In this document: piece by piece, positions 1 through 6,255 of the stretch
How positions within the stretch are numbered: position 1 is the first letter of the stretch
How the letters are laid out: every line of letters starts with the position of its first letter
The notes under the pieces: model-generated
Databases searched by the model: none
What the model was told of the DNA's origin: nothing
Seen by the model: only the letters and a program-made list of their open reading frames with translations
Made by a program: the position numbers and the translations under genes
Assembly (NCBI GenBank): GCA_030146725.1
Contig: JASLBJ010000069.1
Location: forward strand, 1 to 8,391
Length of the DNA stretch: 8,391 bases
From: Sphingomicrobium sp.
GTDB lineage: Bacteria > Pseudomonadota > Alphaproteobacteria > Sphingomonadales > Sphingomonadaceae
Reading direction: 5' to 3'

Positions 1-212
1 TCGAGGGCTGGCGCGACGGGGGCAGGCGCGAGGCGCGGTTCCTGATCGGGGCGGCCGACGGCTTTGGCGACGAGGAGCGGGCGAGCGCCGATCTGCTGCT
101 GTCGTTCGGACGGCTGACCTGGCCGCATTTGCTGGTCCGCGCGATGCTTGCCGAGCAATTGTTTCGCGCGACCGCGATCCTCGCCAACCATCCTTATCAC
201 CGCGAAGGCTGA
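1..212 (+). CDS. rlmH: 23S rRNA (pseudouridine1915-N3)-methyltransferase RlmH, C-terminal part (5' end outside window)
   Basis: Partial gene: the reading frame is open from position 3 and gives about 69 residues ending in TGA at 210-212. RlmH is a small SPOUT-fold, SAM-dependent enzyme that methylates N3 of pseudouridine 1915 in helix 69 of 23S rRNA on assembled 70S ribosomes. The visible part matches the C-terminal half of the family: FLIGAADGF (the SAM-binding knot loop, usually GGxDG or GGPxG), then [20 protein letters not shown], then the near-invariant tail HPYHREG. E. coli RlmH is 155 residues, so a little over half is missing here. The next gene starts 1 bp after the stop, which suggests cotranscription. 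In many proteobacteria nadD and rsfS lie just upstream, but this cannot be seen here. Identification is firm because the tail motif is very characteristic. Confidence 0.93.
   Translation, partial: EGWRDGGRREARFLIGAADGFGDEERASADLLLSFGRLTWPHLLVRAMLAEQLFRATAILANHPYHREG
204..208 (+). promoter_or_regulatory. Shine-Dalgarno (GAAGG) that decides the envC start
   Basis: GAAGG lies 5 nt upstream of GTG 214 and inside the last codons of rlmH. It supports GTG 214 over the in-frame ATG at 148, which would extend the protein by 22 non-hydrophobic residues in front of the signal peptide and bury the start in rlmH. Confidence 0.5.
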
Positions 213-213
213 G

Positions 214-1395
214 GTGCTCCGCGCCCTTGCTCCGCTGCTGATCCTGGTCCCTGCGCTCGGCGGTGCAAGCGCTCCGGTCCAGCCGCGGGCCGAGCCGGTC
301 GATGTCACGCTTGCCCGTGCGCGGTCCGAAGCGCGCATCGCCGACGCCGAGGTGCGGCGGCTCGAACAGGTCGCGGCGAGGGCCGGGGACGAGGCCGCGC
401 GGTTGCGGGCCAGCCAGGCGGCTGCGGCCGAGGCGATCGGCGCTGCCGAAGCGCGGATCAGCGCCGCCGATGCACGGGTCCGGCTGGTCGCGGCGGTGGC
501 GGCGGTTCGGGCCGAGCGGCTCCGCCGGGCGCAGCAGCCGGCCGCGTCGCTGCTGGCCGGGCTGGCGATGATGGCCCGCCGGCCGCCGCTGCTGGCAATT
601 CTCGACGACGGGGGGACCGAGGAGTTCGTGCGCGTGCGGCTGCTGCTCGATGCGACGCTTCCGGTCATTCGCCGGCGCACCGCCGCGCTCGCGGGTGAAG
701 TCGCCGAAGGTGAGCGGCTTGCGCAGGCGGCCGCAGGCGCTCGCGCAGGCCTGGTGGAGAGCCGCAACGAACTGGTGGAGCGGCGTCGGCAGTTTGCCGG
801 GCTCGAGGCGGCGGCGAGCGCCCGGGCGGCGGCGACCGGTCTTGGCGCGGTCGGCGCGGGGGATCTGGCGATCGCCTTGTCCGAACGTGCCGAGTTGCTG
901 TCGGGCAAGGCGGAGCGCAACCGCGTCGCTCGCCGGACCGCGCGCGAGCTTGCGGCTTTGGGTCCGGTGCCGATCCCACTCTCGGCGGCGCAGGGACCGG
1001 CGGAACAGCCGCTCGCCTACCGGCTCCCGGCCGAGGCTCCGGTCGTCGCCGGGCTTGGCGAGGTCGATCCGAACGGAATCCGCTCGCGCGGGCTGACGCT
1101 TGCAACGCGGCGCGGCGCCGACGTGCGGGTCCCGGCCGCGGGCGTGATCCGCTTCGCCGGTCCGTTCCAGGGCTATGACGGGGTGGTGATCATCGACCAT
1201 GGCGGCGGGTGGATGAGCCTCATTCTCAACGTTGCGTCGCCGCTCGAAACCGGTGTTCGGGTGGCGGCTGGCGAGCGGCTCGGGCGGGCGCTTGGGGAGC
1301 TTGGCGTGGAACTGTCGCACGAGGGGCGGCATTGGTCGCCTGCCCTCATCGCAGGTTCATCGACAAGACTGTCAAAGAGGACAAAAGGCGGCTAA
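214..1395 (+). CDS. EnvC-like murein hydrolase activator (degenerate M23/LytM domain)
   Basis: Exported protein of 393 residues from GTG 214. That start places a signal peptide at the very N-terminus (LRALAPLLILVPALGGASA, cleavage near residue 20). Residues about 30-105 and 150-245 are rich in Ala, Arg and Glu with heptad-like spacing and look like the long coiled coil of EnvC. A LytM/peptidase M23 domain follows at about 280-380 (IRSRGLTLATRRGADVRVPAAG, then GVVIIDHGGG). All zinc-ligand positions appear replaced: HxGxD reads S291-R-G-L-T295, the YAHL histidine reads N339, and the terminal HxH reads E362-L-G364. That fits the EnvC role of activating amidases at the septum rather than cutting peptidoglycan itself. 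The place between rlmH and a ctpA-type protease is the usual one in alphaproteobacteria. The membrane partner and amidase target are inferred from the family. Confidence 0.85.
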   Translation: MLRALAPLLILVPALGGASAPVQPRAEPVDVTLARARSEARIADAEVRRLEQVAARAGDEAARLRASQAAAAEAIGAAEARISAADARVRLVAAVAAVRAERLRRAQQPAASLLAGLAMMARRPPLLAILDDGGTEEFVRVRLLLDATLPVIRRRTAALAGEVAEGERLAQAAAGARAGLVESRNELVERRRQFAGLEAAASARAAATGLGAVGAGDLAIALSERAELLSGKAERNRVARRTARELAALGPVPIPLSAAQGPAEQPLAYRLPAEAPVVAGLGEVDPNGIRSRGLTLATRRGADVRVPAAGVIRFAGPFQGYDGVVIIDHGGGWMSLILNVASPLETGVRVAAGERLGRALGELGVELSHEGRHWSPALIAGSSTRLSKRTKGG

Positions 1396-1411
1396 TCCAA
1401 GTGGCTGCTGC

Positions 1412-1416
1412 AAGGA
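1412..1416 (+). promoter_or_regulatory. Shine-Dalgarno (AAGGA) that decides the ctpA start
   Basis: AAGGA lies 8 nt before ATG 1425, in the 29-bp gap after the envC stop. It supports ATG 1425, which opens directly into a signal peptide, over the in-frame start at 1209, which would overlap envC by 187 bp. Confidence 0.65.
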
Positions 1417-1424
1417 CATTTGCC

Positions 1425-2771
1425 ATGACCCTGACCCGCAAATTGCTTCCCCCACTCGCGCTTGTCGGAGCGCTCGCGCTGGTGCCCGTGACCACCAGTT
1501 CGCTGGCGGCCGCGGACGTTGCCAGTTACCAGGAGCTCGAGACGTTCATGAGCGTCTATGAGCGGGTCAAGGCGAATTACGTCGAGCCGGTCGACGATCA
1601 TACGCTGATGAAGGGCGCAATCGACGGGATGCTGGCCGCGCTCGACCCGCATTCGTCCTATGTCGAGGCGTCGGACTTCCAGACGCTGCGCACGACCACC
1701 GACGGCAATTACGGCGGGCTCGGGATTACGGTTTCGACCGAGGACGGGGCGGTCAAGGTGATCTCGCCGACCGAGGATACGCCGGCGTGGCGCGCGGGGA
1801 TCAAGTCGGGCGACTATATCACCCACATCAACAGCGAGCTGCTGTACGGGCTCAAGCTCGACGAGGCGGTCGAGAAGATGCGTGGGCTGCCCGGAAGCGC
1901 GATCAAGCTGACCATCGTCCGGCCGGGCCGCGACAAGCCGTTCGACGTCAGCCTGGTGCGCGAGCGGATCGAGCTTCGTCCGGTCAAGTGGGAGATCAAG
2001 GACGGCATCGGGATCGTCAACATCAACACCTTTGCCGCCAACACCGGCGATGCGACCAAGGCTGCGCTGGTGGCGATCGACAAGGCGACCGGCGGACGGC
2101 CGTTGGGCTATGTCGTCGACCTGCGCTCCAACCCCGGCGGGCTGCTCGATCAGGCGATCGAGGTCAGCGACGCGTTCCTCGAGAGCGGCGAGATCGTCTC
2201 CCAGCGGGGACGCGAGAAGGGCGACATCGAGCGCTATTACGCGCGGCCGGGCGACATGGCGCACGGGCTTCCGGTGATCGTGCTGCTCGATGCTGGAAGC
2301 GCGTCGGCGGCCGAGATCGTCGCCGGTGCGCTGCAGGACCATCGCCGCGCTTTGGTGATGGGTGAGAAGAGCTTCGGCAAGGGCTCGGTCCAGACCGTGG
2401 TGCAGACGGGTCCCGACAGCGCGCTTCGGCTGACCACGGCGCGCTATTACACGCCGTCGGGCAAGTCGGTTCAGGCCGGCGGGATCGATCCCGACATCAC
2501 CGTGCCGCAGCTGTCCGATCCCGATTACAAGGATCGGCCGCGAGTGCGCGAGGCCGACCTTCGCCGCCACCTGATCAGCCAGGACAAGGCCGAGGACAAA
2601 TTGCTCGAGCAGGACAGCACGACCGATCCGCGCTTCTCGGCGACTGCCGCGGAGCTCGAGAAGAAGGGGGTCAAGGACTTCCAGCTCGACTATGCGCTGC
2701 GGACGCTGAAGCGGCTCGGGGCCAAGCCTGCGGCGCTGGCGTCGGCGGGCGCGCAGAAGACCTCGCGCTAA
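1425..2771 (+). CDS. ctpA: S41-family C-terminal processing peptidase (CtpA type)
   Basis: Periplasmic serine protease of 448 residues that recognises and cleaves unfolded or C-terminally tagged envelope proteins. Residues 1-30 form a signal peptide (basic TRK, hydrophobic LALVGALALV, cleavage near SLAAA). Residues about 35-90 are the N-terminal helical region with YERVKANYVEPVD and LDPHSSYV. The PDZ domain spans about 92-180 (NYGGLGI, AGIKSGDYI). The catalytic core carries RSNPGG (234-239), GSASAAEI (291-298) and SFGKGSVQ (316-323). The Ser/Lys dyad should be S294 and K319; their spacing of 25 and Q323 four residues after the lysine match the S41 pattern. The charged tail after about 365 (DPDYKDRPRVREADLRRHL) is typical of alphaproteobacterial members. 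It lies downstream of envC, and in several bacteria Ctp proteases turn over peptidoglycan hydrolases, so a shared wall-remodelling role is plausible but inferred. Confidence 0.95.
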   Translation: MTLTRKLLPPLALVGALALVPVTTSSLAAADVASYQELETFMSVYERVKANYVEPVDDHTLMKGAIDGMLAALDPHSSYVEASDFQTLRTTTDGNYGGLGITVSTEDGAVKVISPTEDTPAWRAGIKSGDYITHINSELLYGLKLDEAVEKMRGLPGSAIKLTIVRPGRDKPFDVSLVRERIELRPVKWEIKDGIGIVNINTFAANTGDATKAALVAIDKATGGRPLGYVVDLRSNPGGLLDQAIEVSDAFLESGEIVSQRGREKGDIERYYARPGDMAHGLPVIVLLDAGSASAAEIVAGALQDHRRALVMGEKSFGKGSVQTVVQTGPDSALRLTTARYYTPSGKSVQAGGIDPDITVPQLSDPDYKDRPRVREADLRRHLISQDKAEDKLLEQDSTTDPRFSATAAELEKKGVKDFQLDYALRTLKRLGAKPAALASAGAQKTSR

Positions 2772-2787
2772 GTCGAGAGCGACGCCG

Positions 2788-3327
2788 GTGAGCGAAGCTG
2801 CACTTGGCTCGCGGCCGGAAGGCGGGGCGCCGGCAGGCAAGCCGCTGGCGGGGCCGGCGCTCGGCCGGCTGATTGCCTTGCTGCTGCCGCTCGGGCTGCT
2901 TGGTGGAGCGCTCGGGTCGCAATACCTTGGCGGGCTGGCGCCGTGCGAGATGTGCTATTGGCAGCGCTGGCCGCATGCAGCGGCAATCGTTGCTGCGGCG
3001 CTGGCGTTTACCGCGCCGGCGACGGCGCCGCGCGCGCTCACCCTGACGCTGCTGGCAGCGCTGGCAATCGCGGTGTCGGGGGCGATCGGTTTCTATCATG
3101 CGGGGGTTGAGCTTGGCGTGTTCGAGGGGCTGACGACGTGTACGTCGATGGCCAGTGGTGCGACCACCAGCGAGTTGCTGGATGCGATCATGAAGGTGCC
3201 GCTGGTGCGCTGCGATCAGGTCCAGTTCGCGTTTCTCGGGATTTCGATGGCCGGGTGGAATGCGATCCTGTCGCTTGGCGGGGCGGCGGTGATTGCATGG
3301 GCGACGCTCAAGGGGCGCCGGGCATGA
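2788..3327 (+). CDS. dsbB: DsbB-type disulfide bond formation protein
   Basis: Inner-membrane thiol oxidase of 179 residues that reoxidises periplasmic DsbA and passes the electrons to quinone. After a short polar N-terminus there are four predicted membrane segments at about 26-48, 62-80, 83-103 and 148-172. Two cysteine pairs lie in the two periplasmic loops: C53-E-M-C56, inside the typical PCEMCYWQR motif, and C118 with C142 (TTCTS and LVRCDQVQF). The GISMAGWN motif starts the last segment, as in other family members. The start is GTG 2788, with a weak GAGAG at 2775-2779, 16 bp after the ctpA stop. The stop overlaps the next gene's ATG (ATGA), so translation of the two is probably coupled. 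No dsbA is visible in the window. The family call is firm; specificity for DsbA over another partner is inferred. Confidence 0.92.
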   Translation: MSEAALGSRPEGGAPAGKPLAGPALGRLIALLLPLGLLGGALGSQYLGGLAPCEMCYWQRWPHAAAIVAAALAFTAPATAPRALTLTLLAALAIAVSGAIGFYHAGVELGVFEGLTTCTSMASGATTSELLDAIMKVPLVRCDQVQFAFLGISMAGWNAILSLGGAAVIAWATLKGRRA

Positions 3328-3863
3328 GCGACCACTGGCGGCCAGGCGATCGGCGGGTCGACAGCGCTTCGATGCTGCGCGTCAACCAGGCGGGCGAGTA
3401 TGGCGCGACGCGGATTTATGCCGGGCAGCTTGCCGTGCTCCGCCGCAACGGAACGGCAGCCAAATTGATCACGCGCATGGCCGGGCAGGAAGAGCGTCAC
3501 CTTGCGCGCTTCAATGCGCTGATGACCGAGCGGCGGGTGCGGCCGACCGCGCTCCAGCCGCTGTGGAACGTGGCCGGCTTCGCGCTCGGGGCGGCGACGG
3601 CGCTGATGTCCGAAAGTGCGGCGATGGCCTGCACCGACGCGGTCGAGACCGAGATCGATCGTCATTACACCGCCCAACTGCAGGAGCTTGGGGACGAGGA
3701 TCCGGAGCTTGCCGCCGACATTCTCGATTTCCAAGCGGACGAACTCGAGCACCGCGATAGTGCGAGGGAAGCCGGGGCTGCGAACGCCGTCGGCTATCCG
3801 CTGCTGACCGCGGCGATCCGTGCCGGATGCAGGGCAGCGATCAACCTGTCGAAACGAATTTGA
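3324..3863 (+). CDS. coq7: Coq7-type demethoxyubiquinone hydroxylase (di-iron)
   Basis: Peripheral membrane di-iron monooxygenase of 179 residues that hydroxylates demethoxyubiquinol at C6, the penultimate step of ubiquinone biosynthesis. The ferritin-like ligand set is complete: E25 (NQAGEYGA), E56 and H59 (QEERH), E108 (CTDAVETEI), E140 and H143 (DELEH). The hydrophobic stretch at about 82-100 (NVAGFALGAATALMSESAA) and the tail AAIRAGCRAAINLSKRI are also typical. ATG 3324 is preceded by AAGGGG at 3310-3315 with an 8-nt spacer. It sits in the ATGA overlap with dsbB, so a longer in-frame version starting at 3138 inside dsbB is not needed. Many alphaproteobacteria use Coq7 where E. coli uses UbiF. 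Pairing with dsbB joins an enzyme of quinone synthesis to one that uses quinone. Confidence 0.93.
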   Translation: MSDHWRPGDRRVDSASMLRVNQAGEYGATRIYAGQLAVLRRNGTAAKLITRMAGQEERHLARFNALMTERRVRPTALQPLWNVAGFALGAATALMSESAAMACTDAVETEIDRHYTAQLQELGDEDPELAADILDFQADELEHRDSAREAGAANAVGYPLLTAAIRAGCRAAINLSKRI

Positions 3864-3899
3864 GGAACCGCAAGCGGCGGTCACCCGCTGTAGCCATTG

Positions 3900-3905
3900 A
3901 AAGGA
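3900..3905 (+). promoter_or_regulatory. Probable Shine-Dalgarno (AAAGGA) for the small secreted protein
   Basis: AAAGGA overlaps the in-frame ATG at 3905, so it cannot serve that start, but it lies 11 nt before ATG 3917. This slightly favours ATG 3917, although the spacing is long. The 53-bp gap after coq7 also holds a short inverted repeat (AGCGG 3873-3877, CCGCT 3885-3889) without a T-run. Confidence 0.35.
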
Positions 3906-3916
3906 TGACCACGGTC

Positions 3917-4321
3917 ATGATCAAGCCAAGCCTAATGACTGCCGCCGCCGCTGCCGTTGCGATTGCCGGCTTTTCGGCCGTCCCGTCCGCTGCCGTCGCG
4001 CAGAGCCGCAATGCGGAGATCCTCGTCTATGGCACGGACCCCTGCCCGCGCTCGACCGACGACGAGGTCGTCGTCTGCCGCCGGCTGCCCGAGACCCAGC
4101 GCTATCGCATCGCCGAGGAGCTTCGCAGCACCGGCTCGCGCCAGGCGCGACAGGCGTGGGTCAACCAGTCGCGCACGCTCCAGACGGTCGGCGCGACCGG
4201 CACCAACAGCTGCTCGGCCGTCGGCCCGGGCGGCCACACCGGCTGCGTCCTGCAGGAGATCGAAGTTGCCCGCCAGCAGCGCCAGGAGCAGGCTGCCGGG
4301 GACGTTGCGCCCGGTCAGTAA
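3917..4321 (+). CDS. Small secreted four-cysteine protein of unknown function
   Basis: Hypothetical protein of 134 residues from ATG 3917 (138 from ATG 3905). Residues 1-28 are a clear signal peptide (IKPSLMTAAAAAVAIAGFSAVPSAAVAQ, cleavage after AVA or AQ). The mature part has no membrane segment. It contains ILVYGTDPCPRSTDDEVVVCRR near the N-terminus and later NSC99 and GGHTGC110, giving four cysteines (43, 54, 99, 110) that could form two periplasmic disulfides. The C-terminus is rich in Gln, Glu and Ala. I recall similar '(V)YG-DPCP-(D)DE(I/V)VVC' proteins as common hypothetical proteins in sphingomonads, but no function is known to me. It lies 53 bp downstream of coq7 on the same strand and may be the last gene of the operon. 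It meets the DUF885 gene tail-to-tail. Confidence 0.75.
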   Translation: MIKPSLMTAAAAAVAIAGFSAVPSAAVAQSRNAEILVYGTDPCPRSTDDEVVVCRRLPETQRYRIAEELRSTGSRQARQAWVNQSRTLQTVGATGTNSCSAVGPGGHTGCVLQEIEVARQQRQEQAAGDVAPGQ

Positions 4322-4327
4322 GCTTAC
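4318..4327. other. Palindrome GTAAGCTTAC holding both convergent stop codons
   Basis: A perfect 10-bp palindrome contains the TAA of the plus-strand gene (4319-4321) and the TAA of the minus-strand gene (TTA at 4324-4326). The intergenic gap is 2 bp. No intrinsic terminator fits between the genes, so transcripts from the two sides probably overlap at their 3' ends. The palindrome arises largely because two TAA stops face each other. Confidence 0.9.
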
Positions 4328-6081
4328 GGTCGCGCGCGTTCGGTCGCGATCCAGGCGTCGATCTGGGCTTCGAGCGCGTCGAGCGGGACTGCGCCCTGGC
4401 CGAGCACCGCGTCGTGGAAGCGGCGGAGGTCGAATTTGGGCCCAAGCGCCTGCTCCGAGCGGGTGCGCAGTTCCTCGATCCTGAGCTGGCCGATCTTGTA
4501 GGCGAGTGCCTGGCCGGGGCTCGAGATGTAGCGGTTGACCTCGGCGTCGATGTTGGCGTCGGTCAACGCGCTATTGTCCTTCATGAACGCGACCGCGCGC
4601 TCTTTCGTCCAGCCCTTCGAATGGAGTCCGGTGTCGACCACCAGCCGGGTCGCGCGCCACATCTGGTAGCTTAGCCGGCCCATTTCCTTTTGCGGCGTGT
4701 CGTAAAGCCCCATGTCGGTGCCGAGCCGTTCGGAATAGAGGCCCCAGCCCTCGACGAAGGCGGTGAAGAAGGTGCCGTATTTGCGCCACGCGGGGAGATC
4801 GAGTTCCTGCTGGGTGGCGATCTGCATGTGGTGGCCGGGGACCGCCTCGTGGACCGAGAGCACGGGGACTTCCCACAGGGGGCGCTGGTCGAGCTTGGTG
4901 GTGTTGACGAGGTAAAAGCCGGCGACGCCCGCGTCGGGGCTTCCAGGCTGATAACGGGCGGTGGTGTCGCCGGGCGCGGTCGCGGCGGCCATCGGACGGA
5001 TTCCGTAGGGCAGACGCGGCAGGCGGGTGAACAGGGACGGCATCTTGCCGTCGATGGTCTTCGTGACGATCGCGGTCGCCTCGAGCAGCTCGGCGGGCGA
5101 TTTGGCATAGTATTTTGGGTTGCTGCGCATGTCGGCGATCATTGCCTCGCGCGAGGGAAAGCCGGCGCTTGCTGCCACCTTGACCATGTCGGCACGGATG
5201 CTTGCGACTTCGCGCAGGCCGATGCGGTGGATCTCGTCGGGGGTCAGATCGGTCGTCGTGTAGTTGCCCACGAGGTACGCGTAATATTCCTTGCCCTGGG
5301 GGAGCGCGGAGACGCCGACACTCTGCCGGCATTTGGCCTTGAGCTCGCGGTCGTAGAGGGCGGCGAAGTCACGGTAGGATGGGGTGATCTGGCCCTGGAT
5401 GAGGTCGCGGGCGCGGGCCTGCAGGCGCTGCCAGTCGGCCCCGGGGATCGCGGCGGGGCGCTCGGCTGCGAAAGGCAGATAGAAGCGGGACTTTGCGGGA
5501 TCGTCGGCGATGTTGCCGGTGATCGTCGCCGGGAAGCCGGACAAGGTGACGCAGGGCTGGACGAAGCCCTCGCGCGCGGCCTTCGCACTGATCTCGCCGT
5601 AGCTGCGCATCCGGGCGGGTACGAGGGCGATGCGGGCGAGATAGTTCTCGTAATCGGCGAACGTGCGGAACGGCTGGCTTTCGGCAATGCCGGCATAATA
5701 ATCGTGCGGGCTACCGAGCGTCGAATAGAGCATCTGCCGCTGGCCGAAGCGGTTGCCTGCGATTACATCCTCGAGCGAGCGCTTGAGGATCGTGCGGTTG
5801 GTGCGGTCGGCGGGGCTAAGGCTTGGCGCGGGGATCGCATTCAGCCGCGCGAGGAACGCGGCCGCTTCGGCTGCTCGGCGGTCGAACTCGGCGAGGCTCA
5901 TCTGGTCGAGCTGGGCGTCGTAGGTGGTCACCCCCGCGGACGTCGCGGTCAGCGGGGAGTTGCGCAGCTGGGCGGCCCAATACTGGTCCATCAGAGCAGT
6001 GAAGTCCTCGGCCGGGCCGGCGCTCGCGGGCGCGGCGAGCGCAAGGGCGGTGGCGGCGAGCGCCAGGAAACGGGTGCGCAT
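4324..6081 (-). CDS. DUF885 family exported putative metallopeptidase
   Basis: Protein of 585 residues with an N-terminal signal peptide (MRTRFLALAATALALAAPASA, cleavage about 21), so it should act in the periplasm or be lipid-free secreted; no lipobox is visible. The full-length DUF885 (PF05960) pattern is present. The zinc-type motif H411-E412-A-V-P-G-H417-H418 is followed by VEGWGLYSE (443-451), whose glutamates are candidates for the third ligand, and by SYQMWRATRLVVDTGLH (471-487) and YISSPGQALAYKIGQ (518-532). Two cysteines (177 and 251) lie in the middle region. DUF885 members resemble gluzincin-like peptidases, but the substrate is unknown. The start is set by a strong ribosome binding site, with a probable promoter 28 bp upstream of the start codon. 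It is transcribed divergently from the DUF1206 gene. The family call is firm; the peptidase activity is inferred from the motif. Confidence 0.92.
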   Translation of the reverse strand: MRTRFLALAATALALAAPASAGPAEDFTALMDQYWAAQLRNSPLTATSAGVTTYDAQLDQMSLAEFDRRAAEAAAFLARLNAIPAPSLSPADRTNRTILKRSLEDVIAGNRFGQRQMLYSTLGSPHDYYAGIAESQPFRTFADYENYLARIALVPARMRSYGEISAKAAREGFVQPCVTLSGFPATITGNIADDPAKSRFYLPFAAERPAAIPGADWQRLQARARDLIQGQITPSYRDFAALYDRELKAKCRQSVGVSALPQGKEYYAYLVGNYTTTDLTPDEIHRIGLREVASIRADMVKVAASAGFPSREAMIADMRSNPKYYAKSPAELLEATAIVTKTIDGKMPSLFTRLPRLPYGIRPMAAATAPGDTTARYQPGSPDAGVAGFYLVNTTKLDQRPLWEVPVLSVHEAVPGHHMQIATQQELDLPAWRKYGTFFTAFVEGWGLYSERLGTDMGLYDTPQKEMGRLSYQMWRATRLVVDTGLHSKGWTKERAVAFMKDNSALTDANIDAEVNRYISSPGQALAYKIGQLRIEELRTRSEQALGPKFDLRRFHDAVLGQGAVPLDALEAQIDAWIATERARP

Positions 6082-6088
6082 GGGTTAT

Positions 6089-6095
6089 CCTCCCC
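6089..6095 (-). promoter_or_regulatory. Strong Shine-Dalgarno (GGGGAGG) of the DUF885 gene
   Basis: Read on the minus strand, GGGGAGG stands 7 nt before the ATG at 6081. It is the best ribosome binding site in the window and fixes the start directly in front of the signal peptide. Confidence 0.85.
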
Positions 6096-6108
6096 TTGAT
6101 CTGCGGGC

Positions 6109-6137
6109 AGGCTAGCGGGGCGCACGAGAGCAGGCAA
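6109..6137 (-). promoter_or_regulatory. Candidate housekeeping promoter of the DUF885 gene
   Basis: On the minus strand TTGCCTG (6131-6137) and GCTAGCCT (6109-6116) are separated by 14 nt. This resembles the alphaproteobacterial housekeeping pattern described in Caulobacter (TTGaCgS, 10-14 nt, GCTANAWC); as a generic -35/-10 pair it is TTGCCT-N17-TAGCCT. Transcription would begin near 6101, leaving a leader of about 20 nt that contains the GGGGAGG ribosome binding site. The placement is right, but the -10 match is partial and the call is by eye only. Confidence 0.4.
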
Positions 6138-6217
6138 ATGGCCCCTACGACGCGCGCTGCTGCACGATGCGGCGCCGGAACGAATTGTTGGCACTCCGGC
6201 GTGCGTTGCGGCGTTGA

Positions 6218-6231
6218 GAACGGAGCCGTTC
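6218..6231. promoter_or_regulatory. Short perfect inverted repeat GAACGG-AG-CCGTTC in the divergent intergenic region
   Basis: Two 6-bp arms are separated by 2 bp, 25 nt before the DUF1206 start codon and 10 nt upstream of its ribosome binding site. The 174-bp intergenic region 6082-6255 otherwise holds the DUF885 promoter candidate, a -35-like TTGGCA at 6188-6193 with no convincing -10, and the DUF1206 ribosome binding site. The dyad could be an operator or a small 5' leader hairpin. It could also be chance in GC-rich DNA. Confidence 0.3.
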
Positions 6232-6240
6232 AGAGCAAAC

Positions 6241-6247
6241 AGGGAGA
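6241..6247 (+). promoter_or_regulatory. Shine-Dalgarno (AGGGAGA) that decides the DUF1206 start
   Basis: AGGGAGA lies 8 nt before GTG 6256. It favours this start over the in-frame TTG at 6214, which has no ribosome binding site and adds 14 charged residues. Confidence 0.7.
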
Positions 6248-6255
6248 ATGATGCC

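Noticed and set aside
1209..1424. N-terminal extension of CtpA starting inside envC
   Set aside because: It would overlap envC by 187 bp and bury the signal peptide at residue 73. ATG 1425 has a well-spaced AAGGA and begins right at the signal peptide.
1392..2840. 482-residue open frame on the minus strand opposite ctpA
   Set aside because: It lies antisense to a firmly identified S41 protease, has an Arg/Leu/Asp-rich composition typical of complementary frames in GC-rich DNA, and shows no recognisable domain or ribosome binding site.
3868..3889. Small hairpins (CCGC-AA-GCGG; AGCGG with CCGCT) after coq7 as a terminator
   Set aside because: The stems are only 4-5 bp, compete with each other and have no T-run. 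Such structures are common by chance at this GC content, and the next gene is on the same strand only 53 bp away.
4690..6099. 469-residue open frame on the plus strand opposite the DUF885 gene
   Set aside because: The minus-strand DUF885 gene has full family motifs, a signal peptide and a strong ribosome binding site. The opposite frame is Gly/Val/Glu-rich with no motif I recognise, as expected of an antisense shadow.
6177..6207. GGAAC followed by CGTT, resembling an EcfG general-stress promoter
   Set aside because: The spacer is 22 nt, whereas the EcfG pattern needs about 16-17 nt.
6188..6208. TTGGCACTC resembling a sigma-54 -24 element or a CIRCE half-site
   Set aside because: The GG to GC spacing of a sigma-54 promoter is not met, and there is no matching GAGTGC arm for CIRCE.
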